From positions 1 to 16,802 of the forward strand of contig CAYNBZ010000051.1 of assembly GCA_964395975.1 (NCBI GenBank): 16,802 nt of DNA, read 5' to 3'. Shown piece by piece: positions 1 to 7,782 of this stretch; within the stretch, counting starts at the first letter, position 1; each line of letters starts with the position of its first letter. The stretch is from Avimuribaculum sp964395975 (GTDB lineage Bacteria > Bacteroidota > Bacteroidia > Bacteroidales > Muribaculaceae). Both the position numbers and the translations under genes were made by a program. Under the pieces are notes generated by a model, which did no database searches, was not told the DNA's origin, and saw only the letters and a program-made list of their open reading frames with translations.

Positions 1-339
1 AAGTTTCTGAAGAACATTAAGGGAAAACTATGCGCGGACAAGGGATATATCGGCCGGGCCCTGTTCGAGAATCTTTTCCTTAACGGCATACAATTGATAA
101 CCAAAGTGAAGAACAACATGAGGAACTCCCTGATGAGCGTAGCGGACAGGATTCTGCTCAGGAAACGGGCTTTGATAGAAACGATCAATGACGAACTGAA
201 GAACATCGCACAGATAGAGCACTCCAGACACCGTTCTTTCAATAACTTCATTGCCAATTCATTATCAGCTATCGCGGCATACTGTTTCTTTGAAAAGAAA
301 CCCGCCATTGATGTGAATTTTATCAATGACGGAAACTGA
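1..339 (+). CDS. IS982-family transposase, C-terminal fragment (5' end outside window)
   Basis: The frame is open from base 1 to a TGA at 337-339, giving 112 residues with no start codon of its own at the left edge, so this is the end of a longer gene. The segment around residues 58-79 (IETINDELKNIAQIEHSRHR) matches the conserved C-terminal block of IS982-type DDE transposases, including the last acidic catalytic residue in LIETIND and the H-x-RHR motif. Earlier residues (CADKGYIG) fit the middle DDE region. The product would cut and join the ends of its own insertion sequence. Base composition is visibly richer in G/C than the neighbouring minus-strand genes, as expected for a mobile gene. 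Completeness of the element cannot be judged because its left end is missing. Confidence 0.9.
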   Translation, partial: KFLKNIKGKLCADKGYIGRALFENLFLNGIQLITKVKNNMRNSLMSVADRILLRKRALIETINDELKNIAQIEHSRHRSFNNFIANSLSAIAAYCFFEKKPAIDVNFINDGN

Positions 340-369
340 CTTTGTTTTGACTTTATATCGAACTCACGT

Positions 370-398
370 TAAGTTAAAAGCAAATTTATTTTAACTTA
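370..398. terminator. Inverted repeat between IS end and LRR gene, possible bidirectional terminator
   Basis: TAAGTTAAAA (370-379) pairs perfectly with TTTTAACTTA (389-398) around a 9-nt loop. It lies between the convergent 3' ends of the transposase (339) and the LRR gene (450). The stem is A/T-rich, so terminator strength is doubtful. It could instead be part of the IS terminal repeat. Confidence 0.35.
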
Positions 399-449
399 GA
401 ATTCGGCCTCATGCCTTTATACAGTCACAGTTTCAGCGACAGATATTTT

Positions 450-1478
450 TTACAATAAGATTTTGAAGGTCTTACTTCCTGCCTTGACGATATATGCCCC
501 TCTGCCGAAGTTGCCAATAACGTTATCCGTGCCGTGGTATGCACGCTGCCCGTTGATGGAATAGACCTCCACGATGCTGCCTGCTTCCAATCCGCCGACA
601 ACAATCGTTCCGCCAATGGTGGTTACAGTGATATCGTCACTCTCAGCAATCACATTCTCCACTCCTGAAAAATCCAGTTCTTCAATATTACAGAAGTTGC
701 ACCATGGGTCAGCAACTTCATAGTCGCCCTTGCTGCCGACAGGCACATAAAGCGTGCCATTTTGATATGTTTTCTCCGAAAACATATCATCGGCATAAGA
801 TTCGTTTAAATACGATGGTGGAATCGTAGGCTTACAATATATTTCAATTAGCGATTCACACCCATCAAAAGCACCGCCCCCAATTATGGTGACACTATAG
901 GGAATCTCCACTGAAGTCAAATTAATGCATTCATAGAAAGCATCTTCACCGATTTCAGTGATGCTACTACCCATTTCTATCGAAACCAAACTGTAGCAAC
1001 CAGAGAAAGCCTCTTGCCCAATTGTAATAACATTAGGAGCTTTTACCGAAACCAAACCTTCGCAATAACAAAAAGCCATTTTTCCAATTGTGGTGACGCT
1101 TGGAAGTTCCACTGATGTCAAACTGCAATTATCGAAACCACAGTATCTGATTGTGGTAACGCTGCTTGGAATTTCCACAGATAACAAACTGCTGCACCTC
1201 AAGAAAGCTCTCTCACCGATTGTAGTAACTGCATAAGTCACATCACCGTATAAAACTTCCTGTGGTATAATGACATCTCCGGAATAGCTGTTCCTACCGG
1301 ATTCGGATTCTGTCCCTCCATCCGCATTAGTTACTTCGACTGTTCTGTCATCAGACGAAAGGATGTTGTAATAAATACCATCAACCTCAAAATCATAGGC
1401 TGCATTTGCATTGAAACTCACCGACAACAACATCGTCATCAAAAACATGATTTGTAAAAAAAGTTTTCTTTTCTTCAT
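450..1478 (-). CDS. BspA-like leucine-rich repeat secreted protein
   Basis: 342 aa. Residues 1-26 form a signal peptide (KKRK, hydrophobic core, ending ANA), so the protein is exported. A short N-terminal domain (27-83, with a DGIYYNIL motif) is followed by about six BspA/Treponema-type LRR units between residues 84 and 213. Each is about 22-23 aa with the pattern VTTIGxxAFxxCxxLxSVEIPSS, typical of Bacteroidales surface proteins involved in adhesion or host/matrix contact. Residues 214-270 form a cap with a conserved GTLYVPVGSK motif. Residues 272-342 look like a C-terminal Bacteroidales secretion/anchoring domain (VEVYSINGQRAY, then GAYIVKAGSKTFKILL). The gene is monocistronic, with its own promoter at 1503-1534. 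The ligand is unknown. The IS fragment lies just downstream, but the reading frame is complete. Confidence 0.85.
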   Translation of the reverse strand: MKKRKLFLQIMFLMTMLLSVSFNANAAYDFEVDGIYYNILSSDDRTVEVTNADGGTESESGRNSYSGDVIIPQEVLYGDVTYAVTTIGERAFLRCSSLLSVEIPSSVTTIRYCGFDNCSLTSVELPSVTTIGKMAFCYCEGLVSVKAPNVITIGQEAFSGCYSLVSIEMGSSITEIGEDAFYECINLTSVEIPYSVTIIGGGAFDGCESLIEIYCKPTIPPSYLNESYADDMFSEKTYQNGTLYVPVGSKGDYEVADPWCNFCNIEELDFSGVENVIAESDDITVTTIGGTIVVGGLEAGSIVEVYSINGQRAYHGTDNVIGNFGRGAYIVKAGSKTFKILL

Positions 1479-1502
1479 ATTGATTATATATAATTATTTT
1501 TT

Positions 1503-1534
1503 GCAAATATATCAATGAGCGGCAATTTTCCAAA
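1503..1534 (-). promoter_or_regulatory. sigma-ABfr-type promoter of the LRR gene
   Basis: Reading the minus strand, TTTG (1534-1531) is followed after 19 nt by TATATTTGC (1511-1503), matching the Bacteroidales consensus TTTG-N19..21-TAnnTTTG. The predicted transcript start near 1497 gives a leader of about 19 nt to the start codon at 1478. The -33 TTTG occupies the loop of the hairpin at 1513-1552. Confidence 0.65.
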
Positions 1535-1552
1535 GAAAATTGCCGCTCATTG
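1513..1552. terminator. 18-bp perfect hairpin downstream of the coiled-coil gene
   Basis: Arms 1513-1530 and 1535-1552 are perfectly complementary around the 4-nt loop CAAA (1531-1534). The hairpin starts 39 nt past the stop of the 649-aa gene (1591) on the minus strand, so a transcription end is the natural reading. No long U-run follows on that strand (ATATATTTGC). It overlaps the downstream LRR promoter. Confidence 0.6.
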
Positions 1553-1590
1553 GCTAATTAACTTGCACAAAGCAAAAATTTTTATTTTTT

Positions 1591-3540
1591 TTAAAATAAA
1601 GACATTTGTTGCTGTCGTGGCTCCTCTTTCATTATGTCAATATATTCATTATTTTCATTGGCAACAACGTTCTCGTTTTCCTGAGTAACAGCCGAAGAAG
1701 GCATCAACCACTCAATATCATCATCAAGTTCCGGAATATCATTACCACTTGAAGCAAAAGTGTTGTCGATGTTTCCTTCATCGTTCAATTCATCGGCAAA
1801 TTCAATGGCAACACCACTTTTAACAGGTTCTAAAGGCGGTTCTACAGTGGTATCGATAGGTAATGACGGTTCATTATCATCCGCATCATTCACATTGATT
1901 TTAAATATTTCCCTTACCGCTTCTTCCAATTCAGGCTCAGGCTTTACATTATCATCGTCATCAGCCGATTCAGTGACATCATGTATAAGCGATTCCTTCC
2001 CTATTTCTTCGATCGGCTGCTCAGCGAGGCGTTCCTGTTGATTGATAGTTTCAGGCTGTGATGAAGTATTAGTCGCAAGTTGTTCTGAAAGTTGCTTCGA
2101 ACGCAATCGTTCTTCTTCCAACTCAGCAATTAAATGCTTTATTTTCAATCGACTTTCGCTTTCTGAAACTCTGGTATAAGACATTTCACCCTCTAAGGTA
2201 CCAATTTTATCTGACAGCTGTTTTATAGTGCTGTCACGCTGTTCTATGAGAGTAGCAGCTGCTTCAAGTTGCTTCTTCATGTCCTCTGTACGTTCGTCAC
2301 GGGCAGCGGCAATCGTAGCAGCCTGTTTTTGCATATCTCCCACTTCCCTTTTCAATTCTTCAACACGCCTTTGTAAATCGGCACTTGTCTTTTCCGATTT
2401 TATAAGCAATTCTTGATATTCAGCCACTGCAGCTTCTTTATCTTTGTCGGCATTCGACACGGCTTCACGCAATTTTTGGGCTTCGCCCTTAAGTAAATCA
2501 TATTTCAGTTTCAAGTCGAGGTTGGCATTATTCACCTCATTATAGTTCCGTGCCGCCTCAGCCTCTTTCTTATCCCATTGCGCCCGCATTGAGGCTATTT
2601 TCATATCACGAGCCTTGATTTGTTCGCTCAACCTGTCCACCTGTTCTTGCACCTCATTTGCAATTTCGAGAGTGGAGATAGCATCATCCAATTCTTTTCT
2701 TGCATCTGCAAGTTGCAGCTCGGTATCCTCTATTTTTTTATTTAAGGCATCTATGTCAGCATCTTTCGCCACTATTTCCTGTTGCAACCGCGATATTTCA
2801 TCATTCCACTTGGCTTCATCGACAGTTGCGGTAGCATTTTTCTTAAGTTCGGCAAGTTGCTTACGCAAGTCTTCGGCTTCCTCGCGATAGTGCGCTATAT
2901 CATCGGCATGTACTTGTGCCACTTTTAACTTATTCACCAAACTCTTATTTTCGAGGTCGAACTGCTCTCTCTCGGCTTCAAGCTCGGCAACGCGATTTTC
3001 AAGAGTACGACACCTCTCTGCTACAACCTTACGCTGTGCATCTGCCGATTGCGCTTTTGCCGTAGCCTGCTCGACACGTCCGGAAGCTTCTCTGCAACGA
3101 TTTTCAGCCAACTCCACTGCAGCAGCCATTTCCTCACGTTGCTTTTCCCATTGTTGATGCGCATCGTGTTCGATTTGCCGACGCAACTTCTGCATGGCAT
3201 TCCTGATGTGCGGACCAAGCGTATTTGCAATGGCACGCTTTTCTGCCTCTACATCGAGACACTCTCTGACAAATGTGGGAATGGTGGAATTAATTATCGA
3301 CAACACTCCGTTATACATCTCGGCAGGCAACTCATCTATTTCGCTGCTCGGCACCTTTATATCTTCTTTTACTTCTGATTCTTCTTTTTCCATTTTCGGT
3401 GAATTTTCTTCTTTCTTAAAAGGATTTATATATGGCGTGCGGTGTTGAGCCTCGTATGGCAGAAACTTTTCGTTCAATTCTTCATCGGTTTCGCTTTCAC
3501 CAAAACCAAACACTGCTTTCAATTTATTGAAAAATGCCAT
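1591..3540 (-). CDS. Long coiled-coil protein of unknown function with C-terminal QMSLF
   Basis: 649 aa with no signal peptide or membrane segment, so probably cytoplasmic. Residues 1-70 are polar and probably disordered after the start MAFFNKLKAVFGFG. Residues 70-120 form a small, possibly helical region (EMYNGVLSIINSTIPTFV). Residues 120-490 show heptad patterning rich in E, K, Q, A and L, indicating a long coiled coil. Residues 490-640 form an acidic tail with a DIPELDDDIEWL patch (601-611). The protein ends in QQQMSLF; QMSLF (645-649) fits the beta sliding clamp-binding consensus QLxLF. The start lies 20 bp after the PEP-binding gene's stop, so the two are probably co-transcribed with this gene second. 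I do not recognise a named family. Structural scaffold, SMC-like helper or clamp-associated factor are all possible. Confidence 0.75.
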   Translation of the reverse strand: MAFFNKLKAVFGFGESETDEELNEKFLPYEAQHRTPYINPFKKEENSPKMEKEESEVKEDIKVPSSEIDELPAEMYNGVLSIINSTIPTFVRECLDVEAEKRAIANTLGPHIRNAMQKLRRQIEHDAHQQWEKQREEMAAAVELAENRCREASGRVEQATAKAQSADAQRKVVAERCRTLENRVAELEAEREQFDLENKSLVNKLKVAQVHADDIAHYREEAEDLRKQLAELKKNATATVDEAKWNDEISRLQQEIVAKDADIDALNKKIEDTELQLADARKELDDAISTLEIANEVQEQVDRLSEQIKARDMKIASMRAQWDKKEAEAARNYNEVNNANLDLKLKYDLLKGEAQKLREAVSNADKDKEAAVAEYQELLIKSEKTSADLQRRVEELKREVGDMQKQAATIAAARDERTEDMKKQLEAAATLIEQRDSTIKQLSDKIGTLEGEMSYTRVSESESRLKIKHLIAELEEERLRSKQLSEQLATNTSSQPETINQQERLAEQPIEEIGKESLIHDVTESADDDDNVKPEPELEEAVREIFKINVNDADDNEPSLPIDTTVEPPLEPVKSGVAIEFADELNDEGNIDNTFASSGNDIPELDDDIEWLMPSSAVTQENENVVANENNEYIDIMKEEPRQQQMSLF

Positions 3541-3560
3541 ATTTGTGTATATTAAGTTAT

Positions 3561-6500
3561 TTAATTGTTATCGTATATGCTGTCGTTTACCGGCTGTTCT
3601 TCCGGTTCAGGCGCAACTTGAACACCCGGTTTCAACACTATGCCAAGACTTTTCCTGCCATTGATGGCTACCGTCAGTTGTTTATCGAAATGCAACACTT
3701 TTACAAAACGACTTTCTGAAAATGGGTGTATCGAATCGAGATATGATTTATTCCACACACTACCGTCATCAGGAGCTCCAACAGTGAAATACCCCACTCC
3801 ATAGGATGTAAGATTTTGAAAAAAATGTGTTCCTTGGCTTGGTTCAATTCTATTTCCGGGCAAAGCTGTTTCCACTATCAACTTTGCCGCTGATATATGA
3901 GGCCATTTGACAGGAATTCCAAGCGCAGAATCGCTCGACCCCCATCTTCCGGGTCCTATTAAAATATACCCTTCGTTGCGTTCGACAAAACTACGATTTA
4001 TCTTTTCCACTTCACGGGCAATAAGTGAATTATTGAACATCGAAAATTCTTCATCTTTCACCATTACTATGCTCGTAATGTTGTCTGTCATTCCATGCCC
4101 CAATGCAGTATGACTTTTCAATATGAGATTTTCATCGGAAGTTTCCATTATTTTTTCATCAAGCATCTCCTTGCGGTCAACTATAGGGCGTATCTGCAAC
4201 CAATAAATTTGACCTCTTTCATTAGACAGCATTGTATCATCCTTGCCTATAATGCCTGCAAATTCTATTTCCACAGGCCGTCCCATTGCTTTTTGTCCCT
4301 CCGTAAGCATCAGGTCTATTGTTTGTGCAAGTGGAAATGCATTATGTTGCAACACATTGGCAAATGTGACCACTCTGCGACCTACACCCGAATCGTGGTC
4401 ACGCAACACACCGTCGTTCAAATCGTAAGTTGAAACCATATATCGTAAAGCACCGGTACCGGCAACATCCTGTACGCGCATTTTTTTTATATTAAAACTA
4501 TCATCCACGCTGAAGTTGCTTGTCGAACCTCTTTTCATGTCTAATGCATAAAAACGTGTTTGCGTGTCACGCAACGCAAGGTCGAGCATACTTGTCTGCA
4601 ATACCTTATCCGGATGACGAGGTGAAAAACGTAACGATAATCCACCATCTACTATGTATTTGCCCAATCCCACAGCCACTTCAGCAACACCGTCTTCGGG
4701 TTGCTCGTCATTTATGGGATAATAATTAAGTGAGCGGCCTACTCCGGCAAATGATGGAAAATACACATCTCCATATTGCCGACCCACCACCTCTTGTATG
4801 ATAACGGCCATCTTTTCTTGGTCAATGACATTGCGCGTGGCAGCCATGTAAGCACGGCTGTCGGCAAAAAATACCGAAGCATATACACTCTTGATAGCAC
4901 ACAACAACTGCCGCATCATCTCTTCCTTGTCGTCGAAATGTGGTATCATATAGGTAGAATAAATGCCGGCAAACGGTTGATAGTGGCTGTCTTCGAGCAA
5001 ACTTGAACTGCGTATTGCAAGAGGCTTGTCAACAACCTCAAACAAAGCCATAAAATCATCCTTCAACCATTGAGGCAATTTTGCTTCAACAAAAGCCTTC
5101 AATATTTCTTCATCAGAAATTTCCGACAGTGCCACCGGATACAAGTCGTTACTATCCATAAACTCATCAAAGATGTCGGTACACAACACCACTGTACGAG
5201 GAATGGAAACGCCCACACCGTCAAGATTGTCGAATATGGCACTCTTCTTGATTATAGAATCGATAAAAGCCAAACCGCGTCCTTTACCACCGAGCGACCC
5301 TTCACCTATGCGTGCAAAATTGGAATAATGGTCAAATCGCTCCTTGTGAAAAACAGCAACAACACCGCGATTTTTCATTTTGCGATATTTCACGATGAGG
5401 TCGAAAAATAGTTTTCTTACTGCCGGAGCTTCCTTTATATCACTGAAACGATGACGCTTTATCACTTCGGCTATGGGAAACATAGCCCGCGAATAAAGCC
5501 ATCTTGATATATCATTATAACTGGCATGATACAACAGCGATTTATCGGGGATGTCGAAAATGTGTTTCTGTAGATCTTTTAAATCTTTTATGCACAGTAT
5601 TTCTTTACCCGTCTGCGGATCACGTATTATGAAATCACCAAAACCGAAATGTTTCCTTAACGCATTACCAAGTTCCGACGGCAATTGCTTGGAATTTTTA
5701 TTTATAAAAGCACATCCCAATTTTTGTGCAGCTTCTTCGTTACCGGCTTCACTTGACTCCATTATTATGGGCAGAAATGGGTCGTAAGATTTCAATTCTT
5801 TAGCAAATAAAAGACCTGCATAAGGATCTTTTTCACCATTGTGCTTAAAAGAAATGTCAGAAATTACACCAAGAATGTTTCTCTGATACTTTTCATAAAT
5901 TTGCATAGCCTCCTCATAGTCACGTGCGAGCATGATTTTAGGGCGACCGCGCATGCGCATCATCTGTTCATGTTCATTCAATGCTTCGGTAGAAAATACC
6001 AGCGACTGCCTCAATAAAAATTTATAAAGTGTAGGCAAAATAGTCGATATAAACCTCACCGAATCCTCAACAAGCAATATCATCTGTACACCCACAACGT
6101 TAATATCGTTATCGGCATTGAGCTTGTCTTCAAGTAATTTGATAATGGCAAGTAACAAATCGACATTTCCAAGCCAACTGAACACATAGTCAACTCCACT
6201 AAAGTCCTCATTGGCGAGCCGTTGCGACACTTCACGAGAAAAAGGAGTAAGCACCACAAACGGTATATCGCGATACAGTTCCTTTATAATTTTTGCATTT
6301 ACAAAAGTTTCGCTTATATCTACATTGGGAATGGCTATAATAAGATCGAAATGCTTCTCCGACAGCTTTACCATCGCATCGGCATAATTACATACCTGAG
6401 TTACACGTGGTGGAGAACTAAGGTTGAGCGCAGCATATTCAAAAAAAAGTTGTTCTTCCACACGTCCGTCTTCCTCAATCATAAACGCATCATAAGATGA

Positions 6501-6593
6501 TGCAACAAGCAGGACGTTGAAAACCCTTTTTTGCATCAGATTCTGAAATGCGGTGTCTTTTAGATAGAGTTGACTTAAACTTGCTTCATTCAT
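3561..6593 (-). CDS. Receiver-domain / PEP-pyruvate-binding (PPDK_N-like) fusion protein
   Basis: 1010 aa, cytoplasmic. Residues 25-155 look like a degenerate receiver-like fold (FNVLLVASS, FDLIIAIPN) without a clear acceptor Asp. Residues 171-310 look like an intact receiver domain: acidic pair E176/D177, phospho-acceptor candidate D246 (GVISDI), S280/S281 and K299. Residues 427-805 match the ATP-grasp nucleotide-binding domain of pyruvate phosphate dikinase and PEP synthase: GEGSLGGKGRG (430-440, K437), AIRSSSLLEDS (526-536, R528), EIEFA (775-779) and YWLQIRPI (797-804). The usual swivelling phospho-His domain (GGxTSHAA) and C-terminal PEP barrel are not recognisable. Residues 806-1010 form a different conserved-looking tail with GPGRWGSSDSALGIPVKW (881-898) and SQGTHFFQNL (919-928). 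Such proteins are annotated in Bacteroidota as PEP/pyruvate-binding domain proteins; substrate and product are not established. Located between pfkA and the coiled-coil gene. Confidence 0.85.
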   Translation of the reverse strand: MNEASLSQLYLKDTAFQNLMQKRVFNVLLVASSYDAFMIEEDGRVEEQLFFEYAALNLSSPPRVTQVCNYADAMVKLSEKHFDLIIAIPNVDISETFVNAKIIKELYRDIPFVVLTPFSREVSQRLANEDFSGVDYVFSWLGNVDLLLAIIKLLEDKLNADNDINVVGVQMILLVEDSVRFISTILPTLYKFLLRQSLVFSTEALNEHEQMMRMRGRPKIMLARDYEEAMQIYEKYQRNILGVISDISFKHNGEKDPYAGLLFAKELKSYDPFLPIIMESSEAGNEEAAQKLGCAFINKNSKQLPSELGNALRKHFGFGDFIIRDPQTGKEILCIKDLKDLQKHIFDIPDKSLLYHASYNDISRWLYSRAMFPIAEVIKRHRFSDIKEAPAVRKLFFDLIVKYRKMKNRGVVAVFHKERFDHYSNFARIGEGSLGGKGRGLAFIDSIIKKSAIFDNLDGVGVSIPRTVVLCTDIFDEFMDSNDLYPVALSEISDEEILKAFVEAKLPQWLKDDFMALFEVVDKPLAIRSSSLLEDSHYQPFAGIYSTYMIPHFDDKEEMMRQLLCAIKSVYASVFFADSRAYMAATRNVIDQEKMAVIIQEVVGRQYGDVYFPSFAGVGRSLNYYPINDEQPEDGVAEVAVGLGKYIVDGGLSLRFSPRHPDKVLQTSMLDLALRDTQTRFYALDMKRGSTSNFSVDDSFNIKKMRVQDVAGTGALRYMVSTYDLNDGVLRDHDSGVGRRVVTFANVLQHNAFPLAQTIDLMLTEGQKAMGRPVEIEFAGIIGKDDTMLSNERGQIYWLQIRPIVDRKEMLDEKIMETSDENLILKSHTALGHGMTDNITSIVMVKDEEFSMFNNSLIAREVEKINRSFVERNEGYILIGPGRWGSSDSALGIPVKWPHISAAKLIVETALPGNRIEPSQGTHFFQNLTSYGVGYFTVGAPDDGSVWNKSYLDSIHPFSESRFVKVLHFDKQLTVAINGRKSLGIVLKPGVQVAPEPEEQPVNDSIYDNN

Positions 6594-6647
6594 TTTTTTA
6601 GATTATGAAATGCTATACTCTCCCTCAGGCATTGTAACATATAATTA

Positions 6648-6694
6648 ATTGATAAATCTGCATGAGTTATTAAAGAACTTGCAGATTTATCAAT
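6648..6694 (-). terminator. Hairpin downstream of pfkA
   Basis: Arms 6648-6662 and 6680-6694 form a perfect 15-bp stem (core TTGATAAATCTGCA / TGCAGATTTATCAA). The 17-nt apical part can pair further (AGTT 6665-6668 with AACT 6676-6679). It starts 17 nt past the pfkA stop and is followed on the minus strand by the A/T-rich TTAATTATATG. It probably ends or reduces pfkA transcription before the 1010-aa gene. Confidence 0.6.
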
Positions 6695-6710
6695 ATGCGA
6701 TTCTACTGAC

Positions 6711-7691
6711 TTAAATAGACAGGCGGCGAAGTGTATTCAACAATTCGCGATTAATAGGCTTGTCGTTCTTGATTGCCTTTGAAAACGGCACATATACAAT
6801 CTCGTCATTGGCAATACCTATCATCACATTACGTTGGTCTTCGAGTAAAGCATCGATGGCCGCAGCACCCATGCGCGATGCAAGAATACGGTCAACAGCT
6901 GTAGGAGAACCTCCTCGTTGCAAATGGCCAAGGATTGTCACGCGCACTTCGTACTGAGGATACTCGTTTTTCACACGTTCGGCAAGTCCCATTGCTCCAC
7001 CTGTGATAGGACTTTCGGCAACAAGTACTATAGACGAATTTTTACTCTTGCGGAAACCATTTTTTATAAGTTCGGCAAGTTGGTCTACTTCAGTAGATAT
7101 TTCCGGTATAATTGCAGCTTCAGCACCCGATGCAATAGCACCATTCAGTGCAAGGAAACCGGCATCACGCCCCATAACTTCAATAAAGAAAAGACGTTCA
7201 TGTGAAGTAGCCGTATCGCGAATTTTATCAACACACTGCATAATAGTGTTCAGTGCCGTATCATATCCTATAGTCTTGTCGGTTCCATATAAGTCGTTAT
7301 CGATAGTACCTGGCAAACCAACAATAGGGTAATTAAATTCATTTGCAAAAATTCTTGCACCTGTGAGCGAACCATCTCCACCTATAACAACAAGAGCATC
7401 GATGCCCTCGCGTTTCAATACATCGTATGCCAATTGCCGCCCTTCGGGAGTAGTAAATTCTTTACACCTTGCAGTCTTCAATATAGTACCACCCAATTGA
7501 ATGATATTTGAAACATTTTGTGTCTTAAAATCTACAATTTCGTCCGTTATAAGTCCGCGGTAACCACGATATATACCTTTCACACTAAATCCGCTTGAAA
7601 TAGCCGATCGAGTAACCGCACGAATAGCAGCATTCATGCCGGGAGCATCTCCACCTGAAGTTAGTATGCCAATACACTTAATTTCTGCCAT
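6711..7691 (-). CDS. pfkA: ATP-dependent 6-phosphofructokinase
   Basis: 326 aa, close to the about 320 aa usual for bacterial PfkA. It phosphorylates fructose 6-phosphate to fructose 1,6-bisphosphate with ATP, the committed step of glycolysis, in the cytoplasm. Visible motifs: TSGGDAPGMN (11-20) at the nucleotide site, GGDGS (104-108) with the Gly typical of ATP-using rather than pyrophosphate-using enzymes, PGTIDND (127-133) containing the catalytic Asp131, MGRDAG (173-178) and GHLQRGGSP (255-263). No residue expected for catalysis is missing. The start ATG follows an A/T-rich leader and a good promoter at 7737-7768. A hairpin follows the stop. The downstream neighbour on the same strand is the PEP/pyruvate-binding fusion protein, so both neighbours touch glycolytic metabolites. 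Confidence 0.96.
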   Translation of the reverse strand: MAEIKCIGILTSGGDAPGMNAAIRAVTRSAISSGFSVKGIYRGYRGLITDEIVDFKTQNVSNIIQLGGTILKTARCKEFTTPEGRQLAYDVLKREGIDALVVIGGDGSLTGARIFANEFNYPIVGLPGTIDNDLYGTDKTIGYDTALNTIMQCVDKIRDTATSHERLFFIEVMGRDAGFLALNGAIASGAEAAIIPEISTEVDQLAELIKNGFRKSKNSSIVLVAESPITGGAMGLAERVKNEYPQYEVRVTILGHLQRGGSPTAVDRILASRMGAAAIDALLEDQRNVMIGIANDEIVYVPFSKAIKNDKPINRELLNTLRRLSI

Positions 7692-7736
7692 AATTATATT
7701 ATAGTTAATTGATTATGATTATTGCTTTTCTTCTTT

Positions 7737-7768
7737 GCAAATATAGTGTAAGTTGAGCGCAAAAGCAA
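7737..7768 (-). promoter_or_regulatory. sigma-ABfr-type promoter of pfkA
   Basis: On the minus strand TTG (7768-7766) is followed after 20 nt by TATATTTGC (7745-7737). The predicted start near 7730 gives a leader of about 40 nt to the pfkA ATG at 7691. Confidence 0.65.
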
Positions 7769-7782
7769 GTGAGCATTACACT
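7745..7782. promoter_or_regulatory. Inverted repeat bracketing the pfkA -33 element, possible operator
   Basis: AGTGTAA (7745-7751) and TTACACT (7776-7782) are exact inverted copies 24 nt apart. They flank the TTG element, and the inner arm touches the -7 box. The position suits a repressor or activator site, but no regulator can be named. Confidence 0.3.

Larger units (their letters stand above)
1..400 (+). mobile_element. Right part of an IS982-family insertion sequence
   Basis: The transposase fragment is followed by about 60 bp of non-coding DNA that should contain the right terminal repeat. The exact end cannot be set because the left end and the target duplication lie outside the window; 400 is an approximate limit. 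The stretch 357-371 (ATCGAACTCACGTTA) is my best guess for sequence belonging to the element end, by inference only. Confidence 0.55.

Noticed and set aside
450..1478. CRISPR-like or tandem DNA repeats suggested by recurring GTGGTGAC/CTGAAGTC-like words
   Set aside because: They are diverged codon-level repeats of the LRR units, with about 23-codon spacing inside one reading frame.
1760..3448. Several plus-strand open frames rich in Ser, Cys and Phe
   Set aside because: They are antisense to the coiled-coil gene; the skewed composition simply mirrors its Glu/Lys/Ala codons.
3561..6593. Annotation as PEP synthase (ppsA) or pyruvate phosphate dikinase (ppdK)
   Set aside because: Only the nucleotide-binding domain matches; the phospho-His motif and the PEP barrel are not visible, so the enzyme name would be unsupported.
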